The notes: generated by a model not told the origin, from the sequence alone. A DNA stretch of 14,497 bases from Anaerolineales bacterium (GCA_028689195.1 JAQTWR010000024.1:1-14497), one strand, 5' to 3'; shown: positions 6,481 to 13,893, numbered from the stretch's first letter. Numbers and translations: made by a program.

Positions 6481-7446
6481 TTGAACGCTGTAACTTTTAT
6501 CTCGCCTGTAATTGAAGAAATTAAACTCGTAGAAGACCGAATGCGGAAGCAGGCGGATGAATCGCACCCCGATTTGCACGCCGCGTTGGATCATTTAATG
6601 GAGGCTGGCGGCAAGCGCGTCCGCCCGACTCTCGGTTTGCTCATTGGCAACATGCTCGGCGCGCCCCTTGAAAGGTCTGTCACTTTCGGCGCGGCTGTGG
6701 AATTACTTCACACCGCCACGCTCGTCCACGATGATTTGATTGACGGCGCGCTGCTTCGGCGCGGCATGGCGACGCTCAACGCGCGTTGGTCGCCGCCCGC
6801 CACAGTGTTGACCGGCGATTTTCTCTTTGCGCGCGCCGCCATCCTCGCCGCCGAAGTGGATCACCTGCCGTTGATGAAATTATTCTCCGAGACGCTGGCG
6901 ACCATCGTCAACGGCGAACTCACGCAGATGTTCACCTCGCGCGGATTAATCAACCGCGATAATTACTACAAACGCATTTACGCCAAGACCGCCTCGTTGT
7001 TTGAATTAACCGCGCGCGGCGGCGCAATGGTCAGCCCCGTAAGCGACGATATTGTCGAATCCATGCGCGACTTCGGCTATCAAGTTGGCGTGGCGTTCCA
7101 AATCGTAGACGACATCCTCGATTTCAACGGCGATCAAAACGCGGTCGGCAAACCGCTCGGCTCCGACTTGTTGAACGGGCTGGTCACCCTTCCCGCCATT
7201 TATTACGCCGAACTCAACCCCGACGACCCCGATGTATTGTCTTTGCCCAACGGCGGCTGGACAAATAACGAAAACATGAACCGCCTCGTAGAAAATATCC
7301 GCGCGAGTAACTGCGCCAAAAAAGCGATGGTCGAAGCCGAACAGCATGTTGACCGCGCCCTTGAAAGGCTCGGCGCTTTCGATCCCTGCCCCGAACGCGA
7401 CGCGCTGGAAAACCTCGCAAAATATATTGTGGATAGAAAAATATAG
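6481..7446 (+). CDS. Polyprenyl diphosphate synthase, probably long-chain
   Basis: A 321-residue trans-prenyltransferase that condenses isopentenyl diphosphate with allylic diphosphates. GGKRVRP (43-49) binds substrate. The first aspartate-rich motif is DDLID (84-88) in HTATLVHDDLID and the second is DDILD (210-214). The fifth residue before the first motif is alanine (A79), not an aromatic, which in this family usually allows long products (C30-C50) such as quinone side chains. It is cytoplasmic or membrane-peripheral. The TTG start at 6481 is supported by GGGGAG (6469-6474) with 6-base spacing and the one-base gap from tatD; an ATG at 6541 is the alternative and would remove 20 residues. 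No quinone-ring genes are present here, so the final product remains open. Confidence 0.9.
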   Translation: MNAVTFISPVIEEIKLVEDRMRKQADESHPDLHAALDHLMEAGGKRVRPTLGLLIGNMLGAPLERSVTFGAAVELLHTATLVHDDLIDGALLRRGMATLNARWSPPATVLTGDFLFARAAILAAEVDHLPLMKLFSETLATIVNGELTQMFTSRGLINRDNYYKRIYAKTASLFELTARGGAMVSPVSDDIVESMRDFGYQVGVAFQIVDDILDFNGDQNAVGKPLGSDLLNGLVTLPAIYYAELNPDDPDVLSLPNGGWTNNENMNRLVENIRASNCAKKAMVEAEQHVDRALERLGAFDPCPERDALENLAKYIVDRKI

Positions 7447-7465
7447 CGATAAGGTAATTATCGCT
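7445..7465 (+). other. Hairpin overlapping the stop codon of the prenyl synthase gene
   Basis: AGCGATAA (7445-7452) and TTATCGCT (7458-7465) form a perfect 8-bp stem with a 5-base loop. The stem begins inside the TAG stop. There is no T-run after it, so it is better read as an RNA processing or stability element than as a terminator. Confidence 0.5.
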
Positions 7466-7485
7466 TATCCTAGCCTCCCATTCCT

Positions 7486-7992
7486 ATGCCCAGCCCCAAG
7501 AAACCCTTTCGCATTAATGTCGGCTTTATCGCCCACGAAGAAATCGGACGCAATCACGATTTCCCGTTTGAGTTTAACAAGATCAAACTCGGCGATGATT
7601 TTGAACTGCGCGATTTTGCCGGCAACGTCAATATTGGACGAACCCCGCAAGGCTTGGTCGTACAAGCCGATTGCGCGGCGGATATTGACCTTCAATGCGT
7701 TCGCTGTTTAACCGATTTTGAGTACAACCTTGAATGGTCCTTCACCGAACTTTACGCCTTCGACGACCGCTCCGAGACAGACGCGGAATTGATCCTCCCC
7801 GAAGACGCGCATATTGACCTCGCCGAACTCATGCGCGATTACGCGCTGCTCGAAATTCCCTTCAGCCCGATATGCAGCCCCGAATGTCAGGGACTTTGCA
7901 TCGAATGCGGACAGAACCTCAACGAGAAAGATTGCGGACACGGTCAGGACGACGGCGCCTCGCCTTTTTCTGCGTTGAAAGATTTGTTGTAA
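7486..7992 (+). CDS. YceD/DUF177 family protein with zinc-type cysteines
   Basis: A 168-residue cytoplasmic protein of the YceD (DUF177) family, linked in other bacteria to 23S rRNA processing and usually encoded just before rpmF (ribosomal protein L32). The CVRC pair is at 71-74. A C-terminal cluster CSPECQGLCIECGQNL holds C130, C134, C138 and C141, with C150 following, which looks like a metal site. An acidic stretch surrounds 91-112. No Shine-Dalgarno sequence is evident before the ATG at 7486. L32 does not follow; an unrelated membrane protein does. Family assignment is strong and the molecular role is poorly defined. Confidence 0.85.
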   Translation: MPSPKKPFRINVGFIAHEEIGRNHDFPFEFNKIKLGDDFELRDFAGNVNIGRTPQGLVVQADCAADIDLQCVRCLTDFEYNLEWSFTELYAFDDRSETDAELILPEDAHIDLAELMRDYALLEIPFSPICSPECQGLCIECGQNLNEKDCGHGQDDGASPFSALKDLL

Positions 7993-8000
7993 ACCGTACC

Positions 8001-8042
8001 GCGAGATTTATCTCGCGCCATGCAAAGCGGCATAAATGTCGC
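8001..8042. repeat. Paired-palindrome repeat, copy 1
   Basis: GCGAGATTTATCTCGC (8001-8016) is a perfect palindromic hairpin (7-bp arms). It is followed by a second one, GCGGCATAAATGTCGC (8027-8042), with one G-T pair. The first unit is identical to 10925-10940, and the second matches 10946-10960 with two changes. The ATG at 8020 lies inside this repeat and is unlikely to be a real start codon. Confidence 0.8.
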
Positions 8043-8064
8043 AGCACAATACCTGAGAGCGGAA

Positions 8065-8877
8065 ATGACATTAACCAACGGCGTCGAAGAGACGTATTAT
8101 AAAAGTTTCATATTGACGGAAGACGGCTTGAAAGAATTTCAGCGCATTATGGAAAACGCCGTCCAGCGTTTTCCCGCGCCCGCCGAGTTGACGTATACCA
8201 TCGTCACTTCCGATTTCAGGTATTTTGAAACCAAACGGATCGAAGACGCGACGCACGACCTCGAAGTGCAAAAGCAGAATATCGTTCAAGTCGCGTTGGA
8301 AGCGAAGTTTATCGAGCAGCCGTTGAGCATCGAGGAAAATATAATCAAAACCACGCCTGACAATTGGAATATCCGCGTGATGTTTAGTATTCCGCAAAAA
8401 GAATTTTGGGATACCCGCGCCGATAAAATCAGTCTGCGCGTTAAATCCGAAGATAGAAAATGGGCGAACGATTACATAGACAGGTTTGAAGACCTCGTCT
8501 ACAAAACGCCAAAGGGGAATCGCACGCCCACGATGATTTTCTTCTTATTCGCCGCCCCGTTGTTTATTTTTGCAAAAACGTATTTCGAGCAGATCAATCA
8601 TCCAGCCGCCTGGTATCTCTCTGTCGGCGGGCGCGTGATGTTCTATGCCTACGCCGCCGCATCCGCGCTTATGGCGCTGATTGGCGTTGCAGTGGACGCG
8701 TTTGGATATAGTCCGTATGCGTTTCGCGTCCTGTTCGGTCCAGAATCCAGTTTTGTTTGGGGGCAGGGAAAAGTAAATCACGAAGCGCGGGAGTATGCGC
8801 GGCAAATTACCATGTGGGTAGTGGGGATTGTGTTCATTATTTTCCTCCTCGTCAGCGTTAATTACGCGGTTCGATAA
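8065..8877 (+). CDS. Unrecognised membrane protein with soluble N-terminal domain
   Basis: I do not recognise this 270-residue protein. Residues 1-150 are soluble and mixed alpha/beta in character, with many charged and aromatic residues (ETYYKSFILTEDGLKEF, DFRYFETKRIED, ISLRVKSEDRKWANDYIDRFEDLVYK). Three hydrophobic helices follow at about 155-173, 190-212 and 249-268. Between the last two is a loop with SYSPYAFRVLFGPESSFVWGQG-like character (G/F/W-rich, 214-236). There is no signal peptide, so the N-domain is probably cytoplasmic. The ATG at 8065 is preferred because GAGAG (8055-8059) precedes it and the upstream in-frame ATG at 8020 lies in a repeat. It is the last gene of the plus-strand block. 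It could be a membrane-tethered sensor or effector, but nothing in the sequence fixes a role. Confidence 0.75.
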   Translation: MTLTNGVEETYYKSFILTEDGLKEFQRIMENAVQRFPAPAELTYTIVTSDFRYFETKRIEDATHDLEVQKQNIVQVALEAKFIEQPLSIEENIIKTTPDNWNIRVMFSIPQKEFWDTRADKISLRVKSEDRKWANDYIDRFEDLVYKTPKGNRTPTMIFFLFAAPLFIFAKTYFEQINHPAAWYLSVGGRVMFYAYAAASALMALIGVAVDAFGYSPYAFRVLFGPESSFVWGQGKVNHEAREYARQITMWVVGIVFIIFLLVSVNYAVR

Positions 8878-8887
8878 ATCAAATCAT

Positions 8888-8919
8888 AGGCGACAGCGCT
8901 TACAAAGCGACTGTCGCCT
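8888..8919. terminator. Hairpin between convergent genes, possible bidirectional terminator
   Basis: AGGCGACAGCGCTT (8888-8901) pairs with AAGCGACTGTCGCCT (8905-8919) with one bulged base, giving a strong stem with a tiny loop. It lies between the plus-strand membrane protein and the minus-strand holB stop, where termination in both directions would be expected. Neither side has a proper T-run, so efficiency is uncertain. Confidence 0.5.
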
Positions 8920-9926
8920 TACGCCTTCGGCAAATCCAACAACAGAACTTCCGCCAATAATCTTGAATTTACGTTCCCGTCCATCTTCGCCAGCGTGGAT
9001 TCCAATTCGCTGACCACGCGCCGCGCGGCGGGGAGGTCGAGCCGCCCCGCGAGGAATTCAATCTCCATGTTGAGATCAATATTCGTCAGCGGAGTTTCAG
9101 CCTGCGCCACGCGGAGCATCACGTCGCGCCAGTACGAGAGCCACGTCAAAATGGTCTGGCGCATCGCGTCTTTGTCTTTGGAGAGTTTTTCGGCGTAGGC
9201 GAATTTTTCGACGCGCGAGGCGGGCAATAAAGTTTGCATATCGTTCAGGCGTTCTTCGCGCGCTTCGAGAATGGTTGCGTCGTCAATGAGGCGGCGCGCA
9301 TAACCGGGGCGTCCGCCAGAGATGTGGGCGAGCAGCCGCGCGCGTTCCGCATCCACGCCGCGTTCGATCAAATCCGCTTCGATGGCGCCGACGGGCAGCG
9401 GGCGCAGGCGCAAAATTTCGCAGCGCGAAATAATGGTGGGCAGAAGTTGTTCGGGCGTATCTGCGGTCAAAATCAAAATCGCGTGCGCGGGGGCTTCTTC
9501 CAAAGTTTTAAGCAGCGCGTTCGCGGCGTTGTCGTTCGCTTCTTGAAATCGCAAAAATACCGCCACGCGATATTTTGATTGATAGGGTTTTAGCGACAGC
9601 GCGCGCCGCACTTCGCGCACTTGTTCCACTTTGAGCGTGCCGTTTTCTTTGGGAAGACCGTCGTCGTCTTTTGCTTGAATAATATTCAAGTCGGGATGTT
9701 GCATCGCTTCGATTTGTTTGCAATCGCGGCATGTGAGGCAGGGAATTCCCGCGCCGATGGGCTGCGTGCAATTCAACGCCTGCGCGAGTCGCAGCGCCAG
9801 CGTGCGCCGACCCAAGCCGGGCGCGCCGCTAAAAAGATAGGCGTGACGCATATTGCCGCGCGTCACATGCTGACGAAGCATATCCACTGCCCATTCGTGT
9901 CCGAGGATGTTCCAGTTATCTGTCAT
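8919..9926 (-). CDS. holB: DNA polymerase III delta' subunit
   Basis: A 335-residue AAA+ clamp-loader subunit that helps load the sliding clamp for replication. A P-loop-like SGAPGLGRRT is at 33-42, four zinc-type cysteines at C53, C63, C66 and C69 (CLTCRDC), then NAANALLKTLEEAP (133-146) and the sensor-1 ISRCE (166-170). The Walker A lysine is replaced by arginine, and the Walker B acidic pair is missing (VAVFLRFQEAND), so it probably does not hydrolyse ATP, as expected for delta'. The conserved SRC arginine that acts on the neighbouring subunit is kept. A C-terminal helical domain from about 200 fits the collar domain. It is the last gene of the minus-strand set, after rsgA, with a repeat in the gap. 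Confidence 0.9.
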   Translation of the reverse strand: MTDNWNILGHEWAVDMLRQHVTRGNMRHAYLFSGAPGLGRRTLALRLAQALNCTQPIGAGIPCLTCRDCKQIEAMQHPDLNIIQAKDDDGLPKENGTLKVEQVREVRRALSLKPYQSKYRVAVFLRFQEANDNAANALLKTLEEAPAHAILILTADTPEQLLPTIISRCEILRLRPLPVGAIEADLIERGVDAERARLLAHISGGRPGYARRLIDDATILEAREERLNDMQTLLPASRVEKFAYAEKLSKDKDAMRQTILTWLSYWRDVMLRVAQAETPLTNIDLNMEIEFLAGRLDLPAARRVVSELESTLAKMDGNVNSRLLAEVLLLDLPKA

Positions 9927-9934
9927 TGAGATAA

Positions 9935-9983
9935 GTATCAGGTGTCAGGTATCAAGTGTCAAGTGCGAATCGCAAATCGTAAA
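9935..9983. repeat. Seven-base tandem repeat tract
   Basis: Seven consecutive seven-base units are visible: GTATCAG, GTGTCAG, GTATCAA, GTGTCAA, GTGCGAA, TCGCAAA, TCGTAAA. The first four alternate regularly and the last three drift into a second unit type. The tract fills most of the gap between the rsgA stop and the holB start. The GTGTCAA unit is the same as at 5585, which suggests a dispersed repeat family. Confidence 0.7.
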
Positions 9984-9989
9984 TTGGAA

Positions 9990-10898
9990 TTACTCCTGTC
10001 CCGCCCTCAATCTCAAATACGAATCATATCTTTCCGCGTGAACCTTTCCTTCTTTCACGGCTTTCAGCACCGCGCAGCCGGGTTCGTGGATGTGCGAGCA
10101 ATCGCTGAATTGACAATGCGGCACGAGGTCGCGCAGTTCAGGGAAGTAGGCGTCAATCTCTTCAGCTTCGGTATCCCACAGCGCGAGGCTTTTCCAGCCG
10201 GGCGTATCCGCTACATATCCGCCGCCGTCGAGCGGAAATAACTGGCGCGTGACGGTGGTGTGCTTGCCTTCTTTCAAGATGGCGCTGACCTCGTTCACCG
10301 CCAGCCCCAACCCGCCTTGAATCATATTCAATAAACTGGATTTCCCCACGCCGCTGGGTCCCGCGAGCGCGCTGATTTTGTTTTGTAGTTGCGCCTTCAA
10401 TTCGTCCACGCCCGCGTTTGTTTGCGCGGACGTATAAATCACGCGGTAGCCGATTGATTCATAAACGCGGAACATTTCTTTTGCGTTTTCCACAAGGTCA
10501 ATTTTATTTGCGACGATGATGGCGGGAATATTTTGTTTTTCAGTGACCACTAAAAACCGATCCAACATTCTCAAGCGCGGAGTTGGATTGGCGCACGCGA
10601 AAACGAAGATTGCCTGATCTGCGTTTGCCAGCAAAATTTGACGATAGATTCCCTGCGGGCGCGGATCGAGCCTGATGATGGAACGTTCGCGCTCTTCGAT
10701 ATTTTCGATCACCCCCGAACCGTCCGTCAATATGGTGAACTGCGCGTGATCGCCCAGCGCGGCAATATCGCCGCTTGCCCTGCCTTGCTTCAATTTTCCG
10801 CGCAATTGACAAATGACAAAGCCCTCGCTGGTCTCTACCGTAAAGAAACCAGATTGGGCTTTGACGATCAATCCGCGTTTGTAAGTTTCGTTTGTCAA
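9990..10898 (-). CDS. rsgA: Ribosome small subunit-dependent GTPase A
   Basis: A 302-residue circularly permuted GTPase that helps mature the 30S ribosomal subunit. An N-terminal OB-fold spans about 1-75. GTPase motifs appear in permuted order: NKID (131-134), then the P-loop GPSGVGKSS (170-178), then DTPG (221-224). The C-terminal zinc site is complete, with C252, C257, H259 and C265 in the order C-x4-C-x-H-x5-C, in the context FPEL...HCQFSDCSHIHEPGCAV. The start is TTG at 10898, supported by AAAGG 7 bases upstream and by the fact that no ATG lies near the conserved N-terminus. It lies downstream of the penicillin-binding protein gene, separated by a 51-base palindromic repeat. Confidence 0.93.
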   Translation of the reverse strand: MTNETYKRGLIVKAQSGFFTVETSEGFVICQLRGKLKQGRASGDIAALGDHAQFTILTDGSGVIENIEERERSIIRLDPRPQGIYRQILLANADQAIFVFACANPTPRLRMLDRFLVVTEKQNIPAIIVANKIDLVENAKEMFRVYESIGYRVIYTSAQTNAGVDELKAQLQNKISALAGPSGVGKSSLLNMIQGGLGLAVNEVSAILKEGKHTTVTRQLFPLDGGGYVADTPGWKSLALWDTEAEEIDAYFPELRDLVPHCQFSDCSHIHEPGCAVLKAVKEGKVHAERYDSYLRLRAGQE

Positions 10899-10914
10899 AT
10901 GATAGCCTTTTTTT

Positions 10915-10965
10915 GTAACGTAGCGCGAGATTTATCTCGCAAACGCGACATGAATGTCGCGTTAC
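10915..10965. repeat. Paired-palindrome repeat, copy 2
   Basis: An outer stem GTAACG/CGTTAC encloses two perfect hairpins, GCGAGATTTATCTCGC (10925-10940) and CGCGACATGAATGTCGCG (10944-10961). The transcript could fold into a three-way junction. On the plus strand it is flanked by T-runs on both sides; on the coding minus strand these are A-runs, so it is not a terminator for the operon. It almost fills the gap between two co-directional genes. Confidence 0.85.
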
Positions 10966-10969
10966 TTTT

Positions 10970-13207
10970 TTACGGCGTTGGCGTGTAAGGCGGCTCGCCG
11001 ATTTTACCGAAGGGCGTAACCCATTGCGGGCTGCCGTAATAATAGGTTTCCACCATCGCGCGGAAAATTGGCACGGCATATTCCGAGCCTTCGCCGATGT
11101 TCTCTACGATTACCGCAATCGCAAGGTCTGGCAGTTGCGTATTCGTTTTGTTCAAGGTATATCCCACGAACCACGCATGAGACTTTCCGTTGCCCGATTC
11201 TGCGGTGCCGGTTTTACCTGCCACTTCAAATTGCAAGCCGCGCAAGTTGTAATGCGCCGTGCCTTTCGTCTCATGCGTCACCATCAACAAGGCTTCGCGG
11301 ATGATGTTCAAGTTTTCGGCGCGCAGGGGCAGCGTTCCGCGCGCTTCGGGCTTGAAGGTCAGTTTCGGCGAGCCGTCTACAGGTTGAATTTTCTCCACGA
11401 TTTGCGGACGGTACAGCGTTCCGCCGTTTGCGATTGCCGCCATAAAGGTCGCTACCTGCAAAGGCGTGACCTGCATATCGCCCTGTCCGATGGCTTGATT
11501 GACCGCGTCGATTGCGGTTACTGGATCAATGATCTGTCCAGCCGCTTCGGGGATTTGCTCGATGCCGGTGACGGAGCCAAGCCCAAACGCGCGCGCCATT
11601 TTGGCGATGTCGTCTTTGCGGTCATAGTTGTACAAATCCAGCCCGATGTGCCAGAAATACGGATTGCACGAGCGCATCAAACCGCCTTGCAAGGTGAGCA
11701 ACCCCGAAGGCTTGGTGGATGAATTGTCGCAGAACTCGCCCGCCGCAATCGCCTGCTGGCAATGTTCATACGTCCAATCGTAAAGGGTGCGGTCGGGCAG
11801 CTCCGTGAATTCATATTGACAATCGTAGGGGGTATCTTTTAGATACAAGCCGCTTTCCAGCGCCGCCGCCATTGTGATTGTCTTGAACGCCGAACCAAGC
11901 GGATATTGTCCTTGTGCGGCGCGATTCAACAGCGGTTGGTTTGCGTTGTTCAATAAATCCGTCAAGCCCCCGTTATTTGGATTGGTCGGCTCGAAAAGGT
12001 TCGGGTCAAAATCGGGCGAGGACGCCATCGCCACGACGCGCCCCGTATCCACTTCCATTACGACCACCGCGCCGCGAAAATATTCGATGGCTTGCTGGGC
12101 GTAATATTGCATATTCTCGTCAACGGTCAGATAAACCGAATCGGCGGCTTGCGGCGCGCTTTGCCCCAGCGTGGCTACGATGGTTCCGCTGGGAGCCACC
12201 ACGCGCAAAATTCCGCCGTGCTTGCCCGCGAGATATTGTTCCGCCCATTTTTCGATTCCCGCGCGCCCAACTTTTTCGCTGCCGTCATAACCGAGGCGGC
12301 GATAGTCGTTGAATTCTTCGGGCGGAATCGAAAGCGTATATCCCACCGCTTGAGGCGCAAGCCCTGTCTCGAAATAATAGCGCGAACCATATTTGGAAAT
12401 GACCAGCCCGCCCGGGTTGATCGCAAGCAGACGCGCGGCTTCGTCGCTTGTGCCTTCGCACATCGGCAGATACGAACCTGGTCCAACTTGATCAATTCGG
12501 TTGCGGATGTATTCGGGGTCGTAGCCGCATAACTTGCCAAGTTCGCCTACGAGCGTGTTGACGATTTTATAATCAATTTGTTCGGTTTGAATTCCGAAGG
12601 CGTAGGCGTCCGCTTGAGAGACAATCGGTTTGCCGTCGCGGTCGTAGATATTTCCGCGCGCAGGGACGCTGTACTCCATCGCGAGAATATTCCCGCCGAC
12701 GAGTTCGGGCAGAATCAGCCCGTCGTCCCAGACGACCTTCCACGCGCCGCCTTCGTTTTCAAGGCGCATGACAATGCTGCGCTGAATATCGCCCGCGAGG
12801 ATGGTGTGATAGGTAACGCTGTACGCCGCCTCTGCGCGGAAGGGACTGACTTGCGACGAATTAATCGAATACTCGACGCTCGCCGCGCTCATCACGTTCA
12901 GCGCGTCGCTGTAGCGTTTTGAAAAATCTTCGAGCGAAATCGCGTCGCGGCTCGTCTGCGTCAACATGCCGTACATGCCGTCATAACTATCGTTTTGCAG
13001 CGCCTGTAGATAATTATTGACCGCTGCTTTTACGTCGGGCGCGGGAGTTATTCGCGCAACCGTAGTGGGTAAGGGCGTAGGCGTATCTTGCGCGAAGGGA
13101 ATTTTGATGATGGGCGCGCTAGGAGTCCCCGTTCCGCTGGGGCTAGCGCCACATGCTGATAGAAGAACGATGATTAAAAGAAAATTGATCCAACGTAAAA
13201 CTTTCAT
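10970..13207 (-). CDS. Lipoprotein penicillin-binding protein (MecA-like class B transpeptidase)
   Basis: A 745-residue peptidoglycan transpeptidase. A signal peptide ends in the lipobox LLSAC (C19), so the protein is predicted to be a lipoprotein, not held by a transmembrane helix. A Ser/Thr/Pro-rich linker (20-56) follows. An NTF2-like MecA_N domain spans about 57-165, a dimerisation/non-penicillin-binding domain about 172-350 (VPARGNIYDRDG at 181-192), and the transpeptidase domain about 360-720. The catalytic motifs are intact: SAFK with S439 and K442, SCN (513-515) and KTGT (665-668). The domain order is that of MecA/PBP2a and similar class B enzymes, which tend to have low beta-lactam affinity; resistance is not implied. 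AAGGA lies 5-6 bases before the ATG. It starts 24 bases after the maf stop, so the two are probably cotranscribed. Confidence 0.9.
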   Translation of the reverse strand: MKVLRWINFLLIIVLLSACGASPSGTGTPSAPIIKIPFAQDTPTPLPTTVARITPAPDVKAAVNNYLQALQNDSYDGMYGMLTQTSRDAISLEDFSKRYSDALNVMSAASVEYSINSSQVSPFRAEAAYSVTYHTILAGDIQRSIVMRLENEGGAWKVVWDDGLILPELVGGNILAMEYSVPARGNIYDRDGKPIVSQADAYAFGIQTEQIDYKIVNTLVGELGKLCGYDPEYIRNRIDQVGPGSYLPMCEGTSDEAARLLAINPGGLVISKYGSRYYFETGLAPQAVGYTLSIPPEEFNDYRRLGYDGSEKVGRAGIEKWAEQYLAGKHGGILRVVAPSGTIVATLGQSAPQAADSVYLTVDENMQYYAQQAIEYFRGAVVVMEVDTGRVVAMASSPDFDPNLFEPTNPNNGGLTDLLNNANQPLLNRAAQGQYPLGSAFKTITMAAALESGLYLKDTPYDCQYEFTELPDRTLYDWTYEHCQQAIAAGEFCDNSSTKPSGLLTLQGGLMRSCNPYFWHIGLDLYNYDRKDDIAKMARAFGLGSVTGIEQIPEAAGQIIDPVTAIDAVNQAIGQGDMQVTPLQVATFMAAIANGGTLYRPQIVEKIQPVDGSPKLTFKPEARGTLPLRAENLNIIREALLMVTHETKGTAHYNLRGLQFEVAGKTGTAESGNGKSHAWFVGYTLNKTNTQLPDLAIAVIVENIGEGSEYAVPIFRAMVETYYYGSPQWVTPFGKIGEPPYTPTP

Positions 13208-13231
13208 TCTTTTCCTTGTTTATGCGCCGCG

Positions 13232-13885
13232 TTACTCGCCGCGCAAGATTGCGTTTGAAACCGAACATTCATATTTCAAAAAATTCTGGCAGGCAGATGA
13301 AATATCCGCCGCGAAAGATATATCCATTTTTTGCAGCGCGCGCGCAAGGTGACATAAAGGCAAGCCCATCACGCCCGCGTAACATCCGCGCATTTCTTCA
13401 ACGGGATTAAACTCCGCGTGTTGAATCGCATACGCGCCCGCCTTATCCATTGGGTCGCGGGTTTGGATGTACGCCGCAATCTCGTCGTCGGTATACGCGC
13501 GCATCGGAACGTCAATCGCGCACAACTCGGTAATCGTCTTTTCGTCGCGCGCGCGGTAAACCGCAATGCCCGTATACACTTGATGAGTTCGCCCGCGCAG
13601 TTGATTTAACATCCGCGCCGCGTCCGCCTCGTCTGCGGGCTTTCCAAGAATGGAATCATCCGCCGCCACAGTCGTATCAGACCCGATGATGATCTGCCCG
13701 TCAAGCGCTTGCTGCGCTGCGGCGCGCGCCTTCGCCTGCGCCAGACGGATCACATACTCGCGGGGAGATTCTCCCGCGCGCGGAGTCTCGTCCACGTCGG
13801 CGCTGACCGCGTCAAAGGCTAAATCGCCAAGGGTCAGCAATTCCCTGCGGCGCGGCGAGTTGGACGCCAATAATAAAGTATTCAT
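13232..13885 (-). CDS. maf: Maf family nucleotide pyrophosphatase (YhdE type)
   Basis: A 217-residue Maf protein, which hydrolyses dTTP, UTP or modified nucleotides to monophosphates and is tied to septum formation and house-cleaning. The motifs in order are LASNSPRRRELL (6-17), ADVDETP (29-35), IIGSDTTVA (66-74), LGKP (79-82), TGIAVYRA (104-111) and DPMDKAGAYAIQ (143-154). The ATG at 13885 is preferred over the in-frame ATG at 14047 because the conserved N-terminus begins there. After LPLCHLARAL the protein continues about 30 residues past the usual end. No ribosome-binding site is visible. It is the first gene of the minus-strand operon and is divergent from xpt. Confidence 0.9.
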   Translation of the reverse strand: MNTLLLASNSPRRRELLTLGDLAFDAVSADVDETPRAGESPREYVIRLAQAKARAAAQQALDGQIIIGSDTTVAADDSILGKPADEADAARMLNQLRGRTHQVYTGIAVYRARDEKTITELCAIDVPMRAYTDDEIAAYIQTRDPMDKAGAYAIQHAEFNPVEEMRGCYAGVMGLPLCHLARALQKMDISFAADISSACQNFLKYECSVSNAILRGE

Positions 13886-13893
13886 CGCGCAAG

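Noticed and set aside
8020..8064. N-terminal extension of the membrane protein from the ATG at 8020
   Set aside because: The ATG lies within a dispersed palindromic repeat and has no ribosome-binding site, while the ATG at 8065 has GAGAG at proper spacing.
9935..9983. CRISPR array
   Set aside because: The units are 7 bases long and directly adjacent, without spacers, and no cas genes are present.
11024..11722. 232-codon plus-strand frame opposite the penicillin-binding protein
   Set aside because: It lies entirely inside the transpeptidase domain coding region and shows no family signature.
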